Shown here in pieces: positions 1 to 10,416 of a stretch of 64,000 nt of DNA (position 1 is its first letter; every line of letters begins with the position of its first letter). The stretch lies in the NCBI RefSeq assembly GCF_030818775.1, contig NZ_JAUTAU010000001.1, forward strand, positions 1,864,001 through 1,928,000. The letters are read 5' to 3'. The notes beneath the pieces are model-generated. The model saw only the letters and a list, made by a program, of their open reading frames with translations, did not search any database and had not been told where the DNA came from. This DNA is from Bacillus sp. SORGH_AS_0510 (GTDB lineage: Bacteria; Bacillota; Bacilli; Bacillales; Cytobacillaceae). Made by a program: the position numbers and the translations under genes.

Positions 1-356
1 ATATCTATGAAATGAAAATGTTGAATGTAATGGGATTATATCCGGTCTTGAATCAATGTTCCGTTTGCGGAAGCACAGACGGACATTTTTCTTTTTCTAT
101 TCGTGAAGGTGGATTTATCTGCCACCGATGTGTAGAAAAAGATCCATATCATATGAAGTTATCACCTGCTGCCGTTAAGTTATTAAGGCTATTTTATTAT
201 TTTGATCTTTCGAGGCTTGGAAATATTTCCGTTAAACCAGAAACAAAGGCAGAGCTAAAAAGTGTGATTAATACTTATTATGATGAGTATTCAGGACTTC
301 ATTTAAAAACCAAGAAATTCCTTCAATCCATGGACCATTTTCGTAATCTATTATGA
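1..356 (+). CDS. recO: DNA repair protein RecO, C-terminal part (cut by window start)
   Basis: RecO loads RecA at gaps through RecFOR and anneals single strands. Only the C-terminal ~118 residues are here; the frame is open through the first base, so the true start lies upstream. A four-cysteine zinc-binding pattern is visible (CSVC near the start, CHRC about 20 residues later), followed by the helical C-terminal domain with the LRLFYYFDL stretch typical of the family. It precedes the T-box of glyS, matching the B. subtilis-type order recO-gly-ccpN-dnaG-sigA. Stop at 354-356. Confidence 0.9.
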   Translation, partial: IYEMKMLNVMGLYPVLNQCSVCGSTDGHFSFSIREGGFICHRCVEKDPYHMKLSPAAVKLLRLFYYFDLSRLGNISVKPETKAELKSVINTYYDEYSGLHLKTKKFLQSMDHFRNLL

Positions 357-424
357 TGTCATATTGACAACGCATGAAGTTTTAGTTAATATTTTGGTTA
401 ATAAAATATTTGCATTGACGGAAA

Positions 425-617
425 AGAGTAATTAGTTTTTTCTCTATAAAAGCGAACCTAGGAGGGTGTGAGCTAGGGTATAGAGGACTAATGAAGGCGT
501 TCCTGAGCAAACTAAGTGTTGAAAAGCACATTTAAAGAGGCTGCATCATTGCAGCAAATAGGGTGGAACCGCGGGTAACTCTCGTCCCTATGCTAATTAG
601 CATAGAGGCGGGAGTTT
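425..617 (+). promoter_or_regulatory. Glycine T-box leader of glyS
   Basis: The T-box core GGGTGGAACCGCGG lies at 561-574. It is followed by a terminator hairpin whose GC-rich arms (about 576-590 and 602-613) end in a T run. The TGGA of the bulge would pair with a tRNA ending UCCA, which fits tRNA-Gly with discriminator U. A GGC triplet at 496-498 is a plausible glycine specifier codon. Uncharged tRNA-Gly would favour the antiterminator and allow glyS transcription. The core and terminator are seen directly; the specifier choice is inferred. Confidence 0.93.
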
Positions 618-691
618 TTTATTTGTTCGAACAGTCATGGTTTGTTCAAAAGACGCGAAGGCCAAACATTTTTAGAAAAGGAGCATTAAAA

Positions 692-2074
692 ATGAAGGTA
701 ACGATGGAGCAAATTGTTGCGCATGCTAAACACAGAGGATTTATTTTTCCAGGATCAGAAATTTATGGAGGACTTGCAAACACTTGGGATTATGGTCCAT
801 TAGGTGTTGAGTTCAAAAACAATATTAAACAGGCTTGGTGGAAGAAGTTTGTTCAAGAGTCTCCGTACAATGTGGGACTAGATGCTAGTATCTTAATGAA
901 TCCTCGTACATGGGAAGCATCTGGACACATTGGGAACTTTAATGATCCAATGATTGATTGTAAAAATTGTAAGGCGCGTCACCGAGCTGATAAATTAATT
1001 GAAAATGCTTTAGATGAAAAAGGCATTGAAATGATTGTTGATGGTTTACCATTTGAAAAGATGGAAGAGCTTGTAAAGGAACATAATATTGCTTGCCCAG
1101 ATTGTGGCAGCCATGATTTCACAGGCATTCGTCAGTTTAACTTGATGTTTAAAACATTCCAAGGAGTAACTGAGTCAAGTACAAATGAAATCTTCCTTCG
1201 TCCGGAAACAGCTCAAGGTATCTTTGTCAACTTTAAGAATGTACAACGTACTATGAGAAAGAAACTGCCATTTGGTATTGCTCAAATCGGTAAAAGTTTC
1301 CGAAATGAAATTACACCAGGTAACTTTACTTTCCGTACAAGAGAGTTTGAACAAATGGAGCTTGAGTTTTTCTGTAAGCCTGGTGACGAGTTAACTTGGT
1401 TTGATTATTGGAAGAACTTTGCTGAAGAATGGCTAGTTTCTTTAGGTCTTACAAAAGAAAATTTAAGACTGCGTGACCATTCAGAAGATGAGCTTTCTCA
1501 TTACAGTAATGCGACTACAGATTTTGAATTTAAGTTTCCATTTGGTTGGGGAGAACTTTGGGGTGTGGCATCAAGAACAGATTATGATTTAAAACAGCAT
1601 ATGGAATTTTCAGGTGAAGATTTCTCTTACCTTGATCCTGAAACAAATGAAAAGTATATTCCGTATTGTATTGAACCATCACTTGGTGCTGACCGGGTAA
1701 CACTAGCATTTTTAATTGATGCATATGACGAGGAACAGCTTGAAGATGGTACTTCTAGAACGGTTATGCACTTCCATCCTGCATTAGCTCCTTTTAAAGC
1801 AGCGATTCTTCCGCTATCTAAAAAGTTATCTGATGAGGCAAAAGAAGTGTTTGCAACCCTTTCTAAGTACTTTACTGTTGATTATGATGAGGCAGGTTCA
1901 ATTGGTAAACGTTACCGCCGTCATGATGAAATTGGAACACCATTCTGTATTACGTATGATTTCGACTCCAAAGAAGATCAGATGGTCACAGTAAGAGACA
2001 GGGATACAATGGAACAAACTAGACTCCCAATTGCAGACCTAGTAAGTTTCCTTCAAGAAAAAATGGTTTTTTAA
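692..2074 (+). CDS. glyS: Glycyl-tRNA synthetase, single-chain type
   Basis: Class II synthetase that charges tRNA-Gly; 460 aa from the ATG at 692, preceded by AAAAGGAG. An in-frame ATG at 563 lies inside the T-box core and is rejected. The family start [21 protein letters not shown] is split as [12 protein letters not shown] then motif 1 around YGPLG. Paired cysteines (CKNCKA, CPDCGS) mark the insertion, [20 protein letters not shown] is motif 2, and the SLGADR stretch is motif 3. This is the homodimeric eukaryote-like form, unlike the GlyQ/GlyS tetramer of B. subtilis. Controlled by the T-box upstream. Confidence 0.96.
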   Translation: MKVTMEQIVAHAKHRGFIFPGSEIYGGLANTWDYGPLGVEFKNNIKQAWWKKFVQESPYNVGLDASILMNPRTWEASGHIGNFNDPMIDCKNCKARHRADKLIENALDEKGIEMIVDGLPFEKMEELVKEHNIACPDCGSHDFTGIRQFNLMFKTFQGVTESSTNEIFLRPETAQGIFVNFKNVQRTMRKKLPFGIAQIGKSFRNEITPGNFTFRTREFEQMELEFFCKPGDELTWFDYWKNFAEEWLVSLGLTKENLRLRDHSEDELSHYSNATTDFEFKFPFGWGELWGVASRTDYDLKQHMEFSGEDFSYLDPETNEKYIPYCIEPSLGADRVTLAFLIDAYDEEQLEDGTSRTVMHFHPALAPFKAAILPLSKKLSDEAKEVFATLSKYFTVDYDEAGSIGKRYRRHDEIGTPFCITYDFDSKEDQMVTVRDRDTMEQTRLPIADLVSFLQEKMVF

Positions 2075-2082
2075 AGAAGACA

Positions 2083-2113
2083 AAAAAGGTGTGGATACCC
2101 ACACCTTTTCTTT
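2083..2113 (+). terminator. Rho-independent terminator after glyS
   Basis: Perfect hairpin AAAAGGTGTGG / CCCACACCTTTT with a 3-base loop, ending in a T-rich tract. Confidence 0.9.
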
Positions 2114-2221
2114 TGTCATGAATCCGACGCTTCCGCCTTTTAAATAATTAGTATATAATATTTCTATTAAAGTATAACGTTATAATAGGTATAGGGGTAA
2201 TTTAATACTATACTAAGGGTG

Positions 2222-2852
2222 GTGAGTACAATAGAACTGACAAAGCGCCAGGAGCATATTTTGCAAATAGTAAAAGAAAGTGGACCAATTACAGGGGAGC
2301 AAATTGCCGATCAGTTAAGTCTAACGAGAGCAACATTAAGACCTGATCTTGCCATTCTAACAATGGCGGGTTTTCTGGATGCTAGACCACGTGTAGGCTA
2401 TTTTTATACTGGAACAATCCGGGGCTCAATTATTAACTGAAAATCTTCAAAAAATCTATGTGAAGGATTATCAGTCCATTCCTGTGGTTGTAAATGAAAA
2501 TGTTTCTGTCTATGACGCCATATGTACAATGTTTCTTGAGGATGTGGGAACATTATTTGTAGTGGATCAAAAATCGCTTTTAGTTGGAGTTCTTTCTAGA
2601 AAAGATTTGCTGAGAGCAAGTATTGGGAAACAGGAACTTACCAGTATTCCTGTTAATATTATTATGACAAGAATGCCTAATATTACAATGTGTGAGCGGG
2701 AAGACTTATTAATTGATATCGCAAAGAAATTGATTGAAAAACAAATCGACTCTCTCCCGGTTGTGAAGAAATCAGACAAAGGGTTTGAAGTAATTGGCAG
2801 AATCACAAAAACAAACATAACAAAAGCTTTTGTTGCTTTAGGTGATGAGTAA
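2222..2852 (+). pseudogene. ccpN: CcpN-type gluconeogenesis repressor, frameshifted
   Basis: CcpN represses gapB and pckA under glycolytic conditions. The first frame (2222-2440, GTG start, protein beginning MSTIELTKRQ) gives the winged HTH. The second frame (continuous through 2460, to 2852) gives two CBS domains. The normal protein is one ~210-aa chain. The break maps near 2412-2420: one extra base around 2416 would join YFYTGT to GAQLLTENLQKIYVKDY in the second frame. As read, the HTH is separated from its CBS sensor. This may be true inactivation or a missed A in an A run. Its modulator yqfL follows directly. Confidence 0.88.
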
Positions 2853-2886
2853 GAAGATAACTTAAAAGAGGAGCTGTTGGGGGAGA

Positions 2887-3696
2887 ATGAGTTTACCAGT
2901 TATTTATGTAGTTTCTGATTCGGTTGGTGAAACAGCGGAATTAGTGACAAAAGCGGCAATAACCCAATTTAATGGTTCTGGCATGATGTTAAAAAGGTTT
3001 CCATATGTTGAAGACAAGGAACATATTGATGAAGTCATCTCACTTGTTTTGTTAGATAAGGGAATGATTGCCTTCACCCTAGTAAAACCAGACATGCGTA
3101 CATATATGAAGGACCGTGCTGAAAAAGAAGGAATCATTGCTGTCGATTTAATTGGGCCTATTATGGATCAAATTGAAGTATTTAGTGGGAAAGCTCCTTT
3201 ATGTGAACCTGGACTAGTCAGGAAGCTCGATGAGGATTATTTTAAGAAAATTGAGGCGATTGAATTCGCTGTTAAATATGATGATGGTCGTGACCCTAGA
3301 GGAATCTTAAAAGCGGATATTGTCTTAATTGGTGTTTCTAGAACTTCAAAAACACCATTATCACAATATTTGGCACATAAACGATTAAAAGTAGCTAATG
3401 TACCGCTTGTACCTGAGGTAGATCCGCCAGAAGAACTTTTCAAGGTTCCCATTGAAAAATGCTTTGGATTAAAAATCAGTCCTGAAAAGTTAAATAATAT
3501 TAGACGTGAAAGACTTCGTTCCTTAGGATTAAATGATCAAGCTAGTTATGCAAATATTGAACGGATTAAAGAGGAATTAACTTTCTTTGAACAGTTGGTA
3601 TCTAAAATTAATTGTCCTGTAGTCGATGTAACGAATAAGGCAGTTGAAGAAACAGCCAATATTATTTTAAATTATATCCAAAAAGGGAGACCTTAG
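2887..3696 (+). CDS. yqfL: PPDK/PEP-synthase regulatory kinase-phosphorylase family (YqfL)
   Basis: 269 aa, DUF299 family. Family members phosphorylate and dephosphorylate pyruvate phosphate dikinase or PEP synthase using ADP and Pi; in B. subtilis YqfL modulates CcpN activity. A P-loop-like [12 protein letters not shown] at about residues 148-159 and the N-terminal [13 protein letters not shown] signature are visible. Start ATG 2887 after a GGGGGAG ribosome site. It sits 34 bp behind the ccpN reading frame, so the two look co-transcribed. With ccpN broken, the role here may be reduced to the dikinase, which is inference. Confidence 0.92.
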   Translation: MSLPVIYVVSDSVGETAELVTKAAITQFNGSGMMLKRFPYVEDKEHIDEVISLVLLDKGMIAFTLVKPDMRTYMKDRAEKEGIIAVDLIGPIMDQIEVFSGKAPLCEPGLVRKLDEDYFKKIEAIEFAVKYDDGRDPRGILKADIVLIGVSRTSKTPLSQYLAHKRLKVANVPLVPEVDPPEELFKVPIEKCFGLKISPEKLNNIRRERLRSLGLNDQASYANIERIKEELTFFEQLVSKINCPVVDVTNKAVEETANIILNYIQKGRP

Positions 3697-3961
3697 TGCA
3701 TAATCAATCGATTATGTGCTTTTCTTTTGATAAAAACATAAAAAATAATATAAAATAGTTATGGTAAAATGATAATGATTGTACTATAATAAAAAATTGT
3801 GATAAAAATATATCTTTTTAGGTTTAGAGTTGCATGTGAACGAATAAACTATTTATTGTTAGATGTCAAGGCAACCTCCTAAAAAAAATTCGACATAAAT
3901 CCTTTTTAGAAAAGTTAGCTCTTTTAGAAGGAATATGTGGAGTGATGTAGAATTAATACTT

Positions 3962-4240
3962 ATGCAAAAAGCATCCTAACCATTTATGTGGATGCTGATT
4001 CATGCCCGGTTAAAGAGGAAATTGTCGAAATTGCTTCCGATTTTTCCGTCAAAGTTTTATTTGTAGCTTCCTACGACCATCATGTGAATCATCCTACATA
4101 TGCAAACTTGAACAGTTTTTACAAGCAAAGGCTAGGAAGAGATGCGTTTATGGAAAGGTCCAAATCCATTTCAAAATGAGGACCTTATAAGATTTACGGC
4201 AGAATTAATAAAAATTTTGTCGAATTTTGCAGGAGTTTAA
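3962..4240 (+). pseudogene. yqxD: Remnant of a YqxD/YaiI family gene (DUF188)
   Basis: Family proteins are about 150 aa and begin with a [10 protein letters not shown] motif. That motif is readable here at 3985-4014 but has no in-frame start. A start ATG at 3962 would fit if the following A run were one base longer. The middle of the protein, roughly 65 residues, is missing. The tail resumes in other frames as FLQAKARKR (about 4116-4142) and GPNPFQNED through ILSNFAGV (4157-4240). Deletion plus at least two frameshifts makes this a true pseudogene. Position between yqfL and dnaG matches B. subtilis. Confidence 0.85.
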
Positions 4241-4284
4241 AGAATGCCTGCCGAATACCTGTTAGTACAAATGGAGTTGTTCAC

Positions 4285-6099
4285 ATGGCAGATCGTATAG
4301 CCGAAGAAAAGATTGACCAGATTCGTCAAGCAGTTGATATTGTCGAAGTAATCAGCGATTATGTTCAACTGAAAAAACAGGGGCGAAATTACTTCGGATT
4401 ATGTCCTTTCCATGGTGAAAGCACCCCTTCATTTTCAGTTTCGTCAGACAAACAAATCTTTCATTGCTTTGGCTGCGGGGCAGGTGGAAATGTTTATTCT
4501 TTCCTAATGGAACTTGAAGGTCTATCATTCCAGGAAGCAGCCATCAGATTAGCTGGAAAAGTTAATATTGACCTTGATATTAATTTATCATCAGCGACTG
4601 GCGAGAGGAAAGTTTCCAAAGAATTTCAAGCCATGCTTGATGCCCATGAGTTGTTAAGGAAATTTTACCATCATTTGCTAGTAAATACAAAAGAGGGTCA
4701 ACATGCCCTGGAATATTTATTAGGTAGGGGATTTACAAGAGAATCGATTGATAAGTTTCAAATTGGGTATTCATTAAATTCATGGGATTTTGTTTATAAG
4801 TTCCTTTCAAAAAGAGATTTTTCTCCTGAATGGATGGAAAAAGCCGGACTTATTATCCAGCGTGAAAGGGATGGGACATATTTCGATCGATTTAGGGATC
4901 GAATCATGTTTCCTATTTTTGACCGACAAGGTAATACGATTGCATTTTCAGGGAGGTCGTTAGGGGCTGATGAGCCCAAATATTTAAATAGTCCCGAAAC
5001 AGCAATCTTTAATAAAAGTAAAATACTTTATAATTATCATTTAGCCAAACCGAGTATAAAAAAATTGCAACATGCTGTTTTGTTTGAGGGGTTTGCCGAT
5101 TGTATTGCAGCAGATCGATCAGGTGTAGAAAATGGTATTGCTACAATGGGAACATCTTTGACAGATGAACATATAGCTCTTTTACGCCAAAGCGTTCAAT
5201 CCATAACTATTTGCTATGATTCTGATAAGCCGGGAATTGAGGCTGCCTTTCGGGCAGGGAGTCACTTGCATAATGCGGGGTTCCAAATCAAAGTCGCTAT
5301 GATGCCGGATGGGATGGATCCGGATGAATATATTAAAAAAAATGGCTCTGAAAAATTCCGCAATGAAGTGATTGGTGCAAGTTCCACCTGGATGGGATTT
5401 AAATTTCTCTACTATAGAAGAGGAAAAAATCTTCAAATTGAAGGAGATCGGCTTGCATATATCGAACAAATAATTAAAGAAATCAGCCAGTTAACTAAAG
5501 CAGTTGAAAGAGATCATTACTTACGACAACTGGCAGCAGAATTTTCGCTTTCATTAGATGCTTTAAAGCAACAACAAAAACAGATATTTTTTGAAGAAAA
5601 AAGAAAATTCAATAACAAAACTACCGAATCAGATAATAAACCATCACTGAAAATAGTGAAACAGGTGAACGAGTTAAAGCCCGCGCATTTTACAGCTGAA
5701 AGGCGTTTAATCGCTCATATGTTAAAAAATCGTGACGTTGCTTATAAGGTTCAGGATTTATTACAACAAAATACGTTTAATATTGATGAACATCAGGCAA
5801 TAATAACATATCTGTTGGGATTTTACGAAGATCATTTGGAACCTGATTCCAGTGCGTTTTTAACCTATATCCAAGATGATAATCTTAGAAGAATGGTTGC
5901 AAATATTGAAATGATGTCTATTAATGATGAAGTAACAGACCAAGAATTAACTGATTATATCAAACAGGTGTTGAATTATCAAAAATTGCTAAAGATAAAA
6001 GAAAAAGAAGTGGAACAAAAAGAAGCAGAGCGACAAGGCGAATTTGCTAGAGCTGCTGCAATTGGTATTGAAATTATTCAATTGCGTAAATCGTTATAG
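4285..6099 (+). CDS. dnaG: DNA primase
   Basis: Makes RNA primers for replication with DnaB. 604 aa, normal length. The N-terminal zinc site is C40, H43, C61, C64. The catalytic core carries the TOPRIM domain ([13 protein letters not shown], then [12 protein letters not shown]). The C-terminal helicase-interaction domain is ~150 residues ending in a coiled, charged region. ATG at 4285; the weak GGAG lies about 10 bp upstream. Followed after 41 bp by sigA, the classic dnaG-sigA macromolecular synthesis operon. Confidence 0.97.
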   Translation: MADRIAEEKIDQIRQAVDIVEVISDYVQLKKQGRNYFGLCPFHGESTPSFSVSSDKQIFHCFGCGAGGNVYSFLMELEGLSFQEAAIRLAGKVNIDLDINLSSATGERKVSKEFQAMLDAHELLRKFYHHLLVNTKEGQHALEYLLGRGFTRESIDKFQIGYSLNSWDFVYKFLSKRDFSPEWMEKAGLIIQRERDGTYFDRFRDRIMFPIFDRQGNTIAFSGRSLGADEPKYLNSPETAIFNKSKILYNYHLAKPSIKKLQHAVLFEGFADCIAADRSGVENGIATMGTSLTDEHIALLRQSVQSITICYDSDKPGIEAAFRAGSHLHNAGFQIKVAMMPDGMDPDEYIKKNGSEKFRNEVIGASSTWMGFKFLYYRRGKNLQIEGDRLAYIEQIIKEISQLTKAVERDHYLRQLAAEFSLSLDALKQQQKQIFFEEKRKFNNKTTESDNKPSLKIVKQVNELKPAHFTAERRLIAHMLKNRDVAYKVQDLLQQNTFNIDEHQAIITYLLGFYEDHLEPDSSAFLTYIQDDNLRRMVANIEMMSINDEVTDQELTDYIKQVLNYQKLLKIKEKEVEQKEAERQGEFARAAAIGIEIIQLRKSL

Positions 6100-6140
6100 A
6101 TTCCATTTTAGTGTCTTTGATTCTGGAAGGAGGGGGACAT

Positions 6141-7268
6141 ATGGCTGCTGAAAAATCAGCCCGTTCAAAAGAGGCCGAGAACGAATTGACCTTTGAACAA
6201 GTAAAAGATCAGTTAACTGAACTAGGAAAAAAAGTTGGTGTCCTTGCCTACGACGATATTGCTGAAAAGATGGCCAATTTTGATTTAGAATCTGATCAAA
6301 TGGACGAATTTTATGAATTCTTAGGAGATCAAGGTATCGAATTAGTCGGAGATAGTGAGGAAGCTCCAAACAGTAAACAATTATCAAAAGGGGACGACGA
6401 AGAATTTGATTTAAATGATCTTAGCGTTCCTCCAGGTGTTAAGATTAATGACCCAGTTCGTATGTACTTAAAAGAGATTGGACGCGTTGACTTACTTTCT
6501 GGTGAAGAAGAGATTAAACTCGCCAACCGTATTGAAGAAGGTGACGAGGAAGCGAAGCGCCGTTTGGCGGAAGCAAACCTACGTCTTGTCGTAAGTATAG
6601 CAAAGCGCTATGTAGGTCGCGGAATGCTATTTCTAGACCTGATTCAAGAAGGAAATATGGGCCTAATTAAAGCAGTTGAAAAGTTTGACTACCGTAAAGG
6701 ATTTAAATTTAGTACCTATGCAACATGGTGGATTCGTCAAGCGATAACAAGGGCTATTGCAGACCAAGCAAGAACGATTCGTATCCCGGTTCATATGGTT
6801 GAAACCATTAATAAGTTAATTCGTGTACAGCGTCAATTACTTCAGGACCTTGGTCGTGAACCAACGCCGGAAGAAATTGGTGAAGATATGGATTTAACTC
6901 CTGATAAAGTAAGGGAAATTTTAAAAATTGCTCAAGAACCAGTCTCTCTTGAAACTCCTATCGGTGAAGAGGATGATTCACATCTTGGTGATTTTATTGA
7001 GGACCAAGATGCAACATCACCTTCTGAACATGCTGCATATGAATTATTAAAAGAGCAGTTAGAAGATGTTCTCGATACTTTGACAGACAGGGAAGAAAAT
7101 GTCCTTCGCCTACGTTTTGGATTGGATGATGGCAGGACTCGTACACTTGAAGAAGTTGGAAAAGTCTTTGGTGTAACCCGCGAACGAATTCGTCAAATTG
7201 AAGCGAAAGCATTGCGGAAATTACGTCACCCAAGCCGAAGCAAACGGTTGAAAGATTTCTTAGAATAA
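6141..7268 (+). CDS. sigA: Primary RNA polymerase sigma factor SigA
   Basis: Housekeeping sigma-70; 375 aa from ATG 6141, chosen because AAGGAGGGGG sits 5 bp upstream. An earlier in-frame GTG at 6111 has no ribosome site. Region 1.1 is acidic. Region 2 is seen as [34 protein letters not shown] and [10 protein letters not shown]. Region 3 follows, and region 4 ends with [20 protein letters not shown]. Co-directional with and close behind dnaG. Confidence 0.98.
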   Translation: MAAEKSARSKEAENELTFEQVKDQLTELGKKVGVLAYDDIAEKMANFDLESDQMDEFYEFLGDQGIELVGDSEEAPNSKQLSKGDDEEFDLNDLSVPPGVKINDPVRMYLKEIGRVDLLSGEEEIKLANRIEEGDEEAKRRLAEANLRLVVSIAKRYVGRGMLFLDLIQEGNMGLIKAVEKFDYRKGFKFSTYATWWIRQAITRAIADQARTIRIPVHMVETINKLIRVQRQLLQDLGREPTPEEIGEDMDLTPDKVREILKIAQEPVSLETPIGEEDDSHLGDFIEDQDATSPSEHAAYELLKEQLEDVLDTLTDREENVLRLRFGLDDGRTRTLEEVGKVFGVTRERIRQIEAKALRKLRHPSRSKRLKDFLE

Positions 7269-7280
7269 ATTTTTTAATAA

Positions 7281-7320
7281 ATGGTTTACTCTTTAAATGG
7301 AGTAAACTATTTTTTTTTTT
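7281..7320 (+). terminator. Terminator after sigA
   Basis: Hairpin ATGGTTTACTC / GAGTAAACTAT followed by a run of T. The rest of the 7321-7570 gap is AT-rich with no gene that I can support. Confidence 0.9.
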
Positions 7321-7573
7321 GCTCTTTTTTCAAATATTTACATTGAAAGCACTTACTCTGTGAATTTATTTTACTGAATTGTCTCTCATTTTGCAAATAG
7401 GCCCAAATAATTATTCAGATATTTTTAGTGTTTTTATTTTATTAAAAAAGAGTTGAATTTTGCATTTTATCGTATCTTCTCTTGAAGAGAGTGTTAAATA
7501 TTGTTTAATGCTTTTTAATGATGTTTTTTTTATTATTTTCAAATAATAAATTATTTTATAAAATTTTTAAATG

Positions 7574-7623
7574 TTGAGAAATTTTATTCATTTCTCTTAT
7601 AATAGTAAAGAAAGCGCATACAA
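7574..7623 (+). promoter_or_regulatory. SigA-type promoter and cre-like site of the acyl-CoA dehydrogenase gene
   Basis: TTGAGA at 7574-7579 and TATAAT at 7598-7603 are 18 bp apart. Immediately downstream, 7608-7623 (AAGAAAGCGCATACAA) matches the CcpA cre consensus WTGNAANCGNWNNCWW at all but one fixed position. The site would cover the transcription start, a position used for CcpA repression. The promoter is strong by eye; the cre assignment is inference. Confidence 0.65.
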
Positions 7624-7645
7624 AGTTGTTTCAAGGGGGATTAAA

Positions 7646-8785
7646 ATGAATTTTGACTTAACTGCTGAACAAGATATGATTAAAAGGACCATTAGACAAT
7701 TTGCTGATGAAGAAGTAGCGCCCGGTGCTATTGAACGGGATAAGACTAAAAAATTTCCAGTAGAAGTTTTTAAGCAGCTGGCAGATATGGGGATTATGGG
7801 GCTTCCATTCCCAGAAGAATATGGTGGTGCAGGAGCAGATACCGTCAGTTTCGCCATCGTAACAGAAGAACTAAGCAGAGCATGTGCATCCACAGGGATA
7901 ACCTATTCTGCCCATATTTCTTTAGGTGGGGCGCCACTATATTTATTTGGAACCGAGGAGCAAAAGCAAAAATATTTAACTCCCATTTGTACAGGGGAAT
8001 CCTTAGGTGCATTTGGCTTAACAGAGCCTAATGCAGGTTCAGATGCAGGGGGGACAAGGACATCTGCCGTTGAAGAAGGTGGTGAGTTCTTAATTAATGG
8101 AAATAAGTGTTTCATAACAAATGCAAGCTTCGCTAAGCATTTAGCTTTAACCGCGGTAACAGGAGAACAGAATGGGAAGAAAGAAATTAGTGCCATTATT
8201 GTCCCTACTAACTCTGAAGGCTTTACGATCATTGATAACTATGAAAAGATGGGGTTGAATGCCTCGAATACAACAGAACTTGTGTTAGAAGACGTCAGAG
8301 TTCCTTCTGAGAATCTTTTAGGAAAGCGTGGAGAGGGGTTTAGACAGTTTTTAATCACACTGGATGGCGGACGTATTGGAATTGGCGCTATGGCGGTAGG
8401 GATTGCTCAGGGGGCCTATGAGAAAGCACTTGCTTATGCAAAGGAACGAAATCAATTCGGGAAATCTATCTCTTCCTTCCAAGCCATTCAATTTAAATTA
8501 GCTGATATGGCTATGAAAATTGAGTTAGCACGTAATATGGTTTATAAAGCTGCATGGTTAAAAGATCAAGGCAGGGCATTTTCTAAGGAAGCAGCTATGT
8601 GTAAACTATATGCATCGGAAATATGTATGGAAGTGACCAGTCAGGCCGTTCAAATTCACGGTGGATATGGATATATGAAAGAGTATCAAGTGGAAAGAAT
8701 GATGCGAGATGCAAAATTGCTTGAAATTGGGGAAGGAACATCTGAAGTACAAAGAATGGTTATTTCACGATTAATTGGTTGTTAA
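7646..8785 (+). CDS. Acyl-CoA dehydrogenase, short/medium-chain type
   Basis: FAD enzyme that introduces the alpha-beta double bond in acyl-CoA. 379 aa from ATG 7646, preceded by AAGGGGGA; the upstream in-frame ATG at 7571 lies inside the promoter. The GAFGLTEPNAGSDAGG FAD/substrate signature is at about 123-138. The C-terminal stretch QIHGGYGYMKEY and then LLEIGEGTSEVQR contain the usual catalytic glutamate neighbourhood. Stand-alone gene between sigA and cccA. The cre-like site at its promoter suggests use when preferred sugars are absent. Exact substrate cannot be read. Confidence 0.93.
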   Translation: MNFDLTAEQDMIKRTIRQFADEEVAPGAIERDKTKKFPVEVFKQLADMGIMGLPFPEEYGGAGADTVSFAIVTEELSRACASTGITYSAHISLGGAPLYLFGTEEQKQKYLTPICTGESLGAFGLTEPNAGSDAGGTRTSAVEEGGEFLINGNKCFITNASFAKHLALTAVTGEQNGKKEISAIIVPTNSEGFTIIDNYEKMGLNASNTTELVLEDVRVPSENLLGKRGEGFRQFLITLDGGRIGIGAMAVGIAQGAYEKALAYAKERNQFGKSISSFQAIQFKLADMAMKIELARNMVYKAAWLKDQGRAFSKEAAMCKLYASEICMEVTSQAVQIHGGYGYMKEYQVERMMRDAKLLEIGEGTSEVQRMVISRLIGC

Positions 8786-8808
8786 AAGTAAATATGGGAA
8801 TGATAATG

Positions 8809-8847
8809 GAGGTAAATTAATAAATATTGTTAATTTACCTCTTTTTT
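8809..8847 (+). terminator. Terminator after the acyl-CoA dehydrogenase gene
   Basis: Perfect 12-bp arms GAGGTAAATTAA / TTAATTTACCTC and a T run. Confidence 0.9.
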
Positions 8848-8852
8848 CTTTT

Positions 8853-9093
8853 GGCTGTGTAAAAGAACAGTGTTGATTTTACACCCTGTTGATTGGAAAG
8901 GAAGGCACGAAGACTCCTCGAAAATGCTATCGCATTTCCTTCGTGCGTGGGCGGATTCAAGATGCCATTCAATGTCCTGTGAGAGTATGGTTCAGGGGAG
9001 ACCCCGCAGGCGCCTGTCTCCGAGGAGGCTCGCCGAAACACCCAAGAACCGTTCGTGCCTGGAGCGGAAATCAACTGGCGAGTTTATCAGAGC
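8853..9093 (+). repeat. Interspersed GC-rich repeat, family A, copy 1
   Basis: Shares with 11525-11707 the ends (GGCTGTGT..., ...GAAATCAAC) and the core GAGACCCCGCAGGCGC then CGAGGAGGCTCGCCGAAACACCCA. This copy has about 60 extra bases (roughly 8919-8982) relative to copy 2. The outer ends are imperfectly inverted (GGCTGTG against the complement of CAGAGCC). It lies in the gap between the acyl-CoA dehydrogenase terminator and cccA. Open frames across it are shadows of the repeat. Confidence 0.85.
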
Positions 9094-9227
9094 CTTCTTT
9101 TTTATAAAGATTATAGTGATAAAATAAGTTTAGGGCTTTTCCTTCTGTTCATTTTCAAGTAAAATAGTAATTGTTTGTAGACTATTTATTTATTAACAGA
9201 TGTTCGTACATAAGGGAGGTAAATATC

Positions 9228-9596
9228 ATGAACCGTAATCCAGTAATTCCTTTTATTCTTATCATGGTTTTTGGAATCGTACTTGTATTTGTCATGTCTT
9301 TCAAAGGCCTTGGAGATATGAAAGAAGTCGCTAGTGAGAAGGGTGAAGGAAAAGGCAGCGAGAAGACAGAAGTAGCTGCATCTAAACCAGAAGACATTTA
9401 TAAGCAAACATGTGTTGCTTGTCACGGCGATCAGTACCAAGGAGTAGTTGGTCCTACGCTAAAAGGTGTTGGAAGCAAGTATTCTAAGGAACAATTAGAA
9501 GAGATCGTAACAAAAGGTAGAGGTAACATGCCAGCTGGTCTAGTTTCACCAGATAAAGCTGGAGCAATGGCAGATTGGTTAAAAACAATCAAATAA
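9228..9596 (+). CDS. cccA: Membrane-anchored cytochrome c550
   Basis: Small electron carrier on the outer face of the membrane. 122 aa from ATG 9228 behind AAGGGAGGT. One N-terminal transmembrane anchor (IPFILIMVFGIVLVFVMSF) is followed by a charged Lys/Glu linker. The heme domain has CVACHGD for covalent attachment and GNMPAGLVS with the likely axial methionine. Same position after sigA as in B. subtilis, apart from the acyl-CoA dehydrogenase and repeat between them. Confidence 0.95.
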   Translation: MNRNPVIPFILIMVFGIVLVFVMSFKGLGDMKEVASEKGEGKGSEKTEVAASKPEDIYKQTCVACHGDQYQGVVGPTLKGVGSKYSKEQLEEIVTKGRGNMPAGLVSPDKAGAMADWLKTIK

Positions 9597-9612
9597 TTTA
9601 ACATTTTTACAG

Positions 9613-9644
9613 AAGTCCTTTGCATAAGTGAAGGACTTTTTTTT
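9613..9644 (+). terminator. Terminator after cccA
   Basis: AAGTCCTT / AAGGACTT hairpin followed by T8. Confidence 0.85.
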
Positions 9645-9696
9645 ATAATGGGAAAAGCGATTTAAAAGTTATTATAATTTGTAAAGTGGTGGTATT

Positions 9697-10416
9697 TTGA
9701 ATACAGATAAATTGTCAATGCGTCTAGAAACAGTTGCTAAATATGTCCCTGCTGGGGCAAGGATTGCTGATATTGGATCCGATCATGCGTATTTACCTTG
9801 CTTTTTAGCCAAAAATACAGGAATCTCTTTTGCAGTAGCAGGAGAAGTTGCAGCAGGTCCATATCATTCAGCTGAAAGAAATGTTCAATCAGAAGGTTTA
9901 TCTTCTATTATTTCTGTGCGAATGGGTAATGGTCTAGAAGTCATTCAGCCTGGAGAGGTGGATTATATTACTATAGCAGGAATGGGTGGCTCCTTAATCA
10001 CAAGTATTTTAGAAAATGGAAAAGAAAAGCTTGGGTCGGTTAAGCGGTTAATTTTGCAGCCAAATATAAGTGCCGTTTCTATAAGAAAATGGTTTATGGA
10101 GAACAACTGGGAACTTATTGCGGAAGAAATTATGGAAGAAGACGGGAAAATTTACGAGGTTCTTGTTGGTGAAAAAGGGGATCCTTCTAAACCCTATCAG
10201 GATCAGTTAGAAAGCGGTCTTTTATTAGGGCCGTTTTTATGTCAAAAACAAGAGTCAGCCTTTCAAAAGAAATGGACCATGGAAATTAGAAACTGGAAAC
10301 GAATAGTGGAGCAGTTAGAGAGTGCGGGAGAAACAGCTGAGACATTAGAGAAAAAGCAAGAGCTATTGAACAAGATTAAGTTAGTTGAGGAGGTACTGAA
10401 ATATGAAGAATCCTAA
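9697..10416 (+). CDS. trmK: tRNA (adenine-22-N1)-methyltransferase
   Basis: Methylates A22 of tRNA with SAM. 239 aa with a TTG start at 9697. The Rossmann SAM motif IADIGSDHAYLPC is at about 24-36, and the TIAGMGGSLI motif of the TrmK/DUF633 family near 90-99. The C-terminal region is helical and charged, as in the B. subtilis enzyme. It overlaps the next gene by 14 bp, so translation is probably coupled. Confidence 0.93.
   Translation: MNTDKLSMRLETVAKYVPAGARIADIGSDHAYLPCFLAKNTGISFAVAGEVAAGPYHSAERNVQSEGLSSIISVRMGNGLEVIQPGEVDYITIAGMGGSLITSILENGKEKLGSVKRLILQPNISAVSIRKWFMENNWELIAEEIMEEDGKIYEVLVGEKGDPSKPYQDQLESGLLLGPFLCQKQESAFQKKWTMEIRNWKRIVEQLESAGETAETLEKKQELLNKIKLVEEVLKYEES

Noticed and set aside
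563..691. 43-residue N-terminal extension of glyS
   Set aside because: The start lies in the T-box core and would cross the terminator; AAAAGGAG marks ATG 692.
8870..9127. 85- and 72-aa open frames between the acyl-CoA dehydrogenase and cccA
   Set aside because: Both lie within the family A repeat; GC-rich repeat sequence gives chance open frames.
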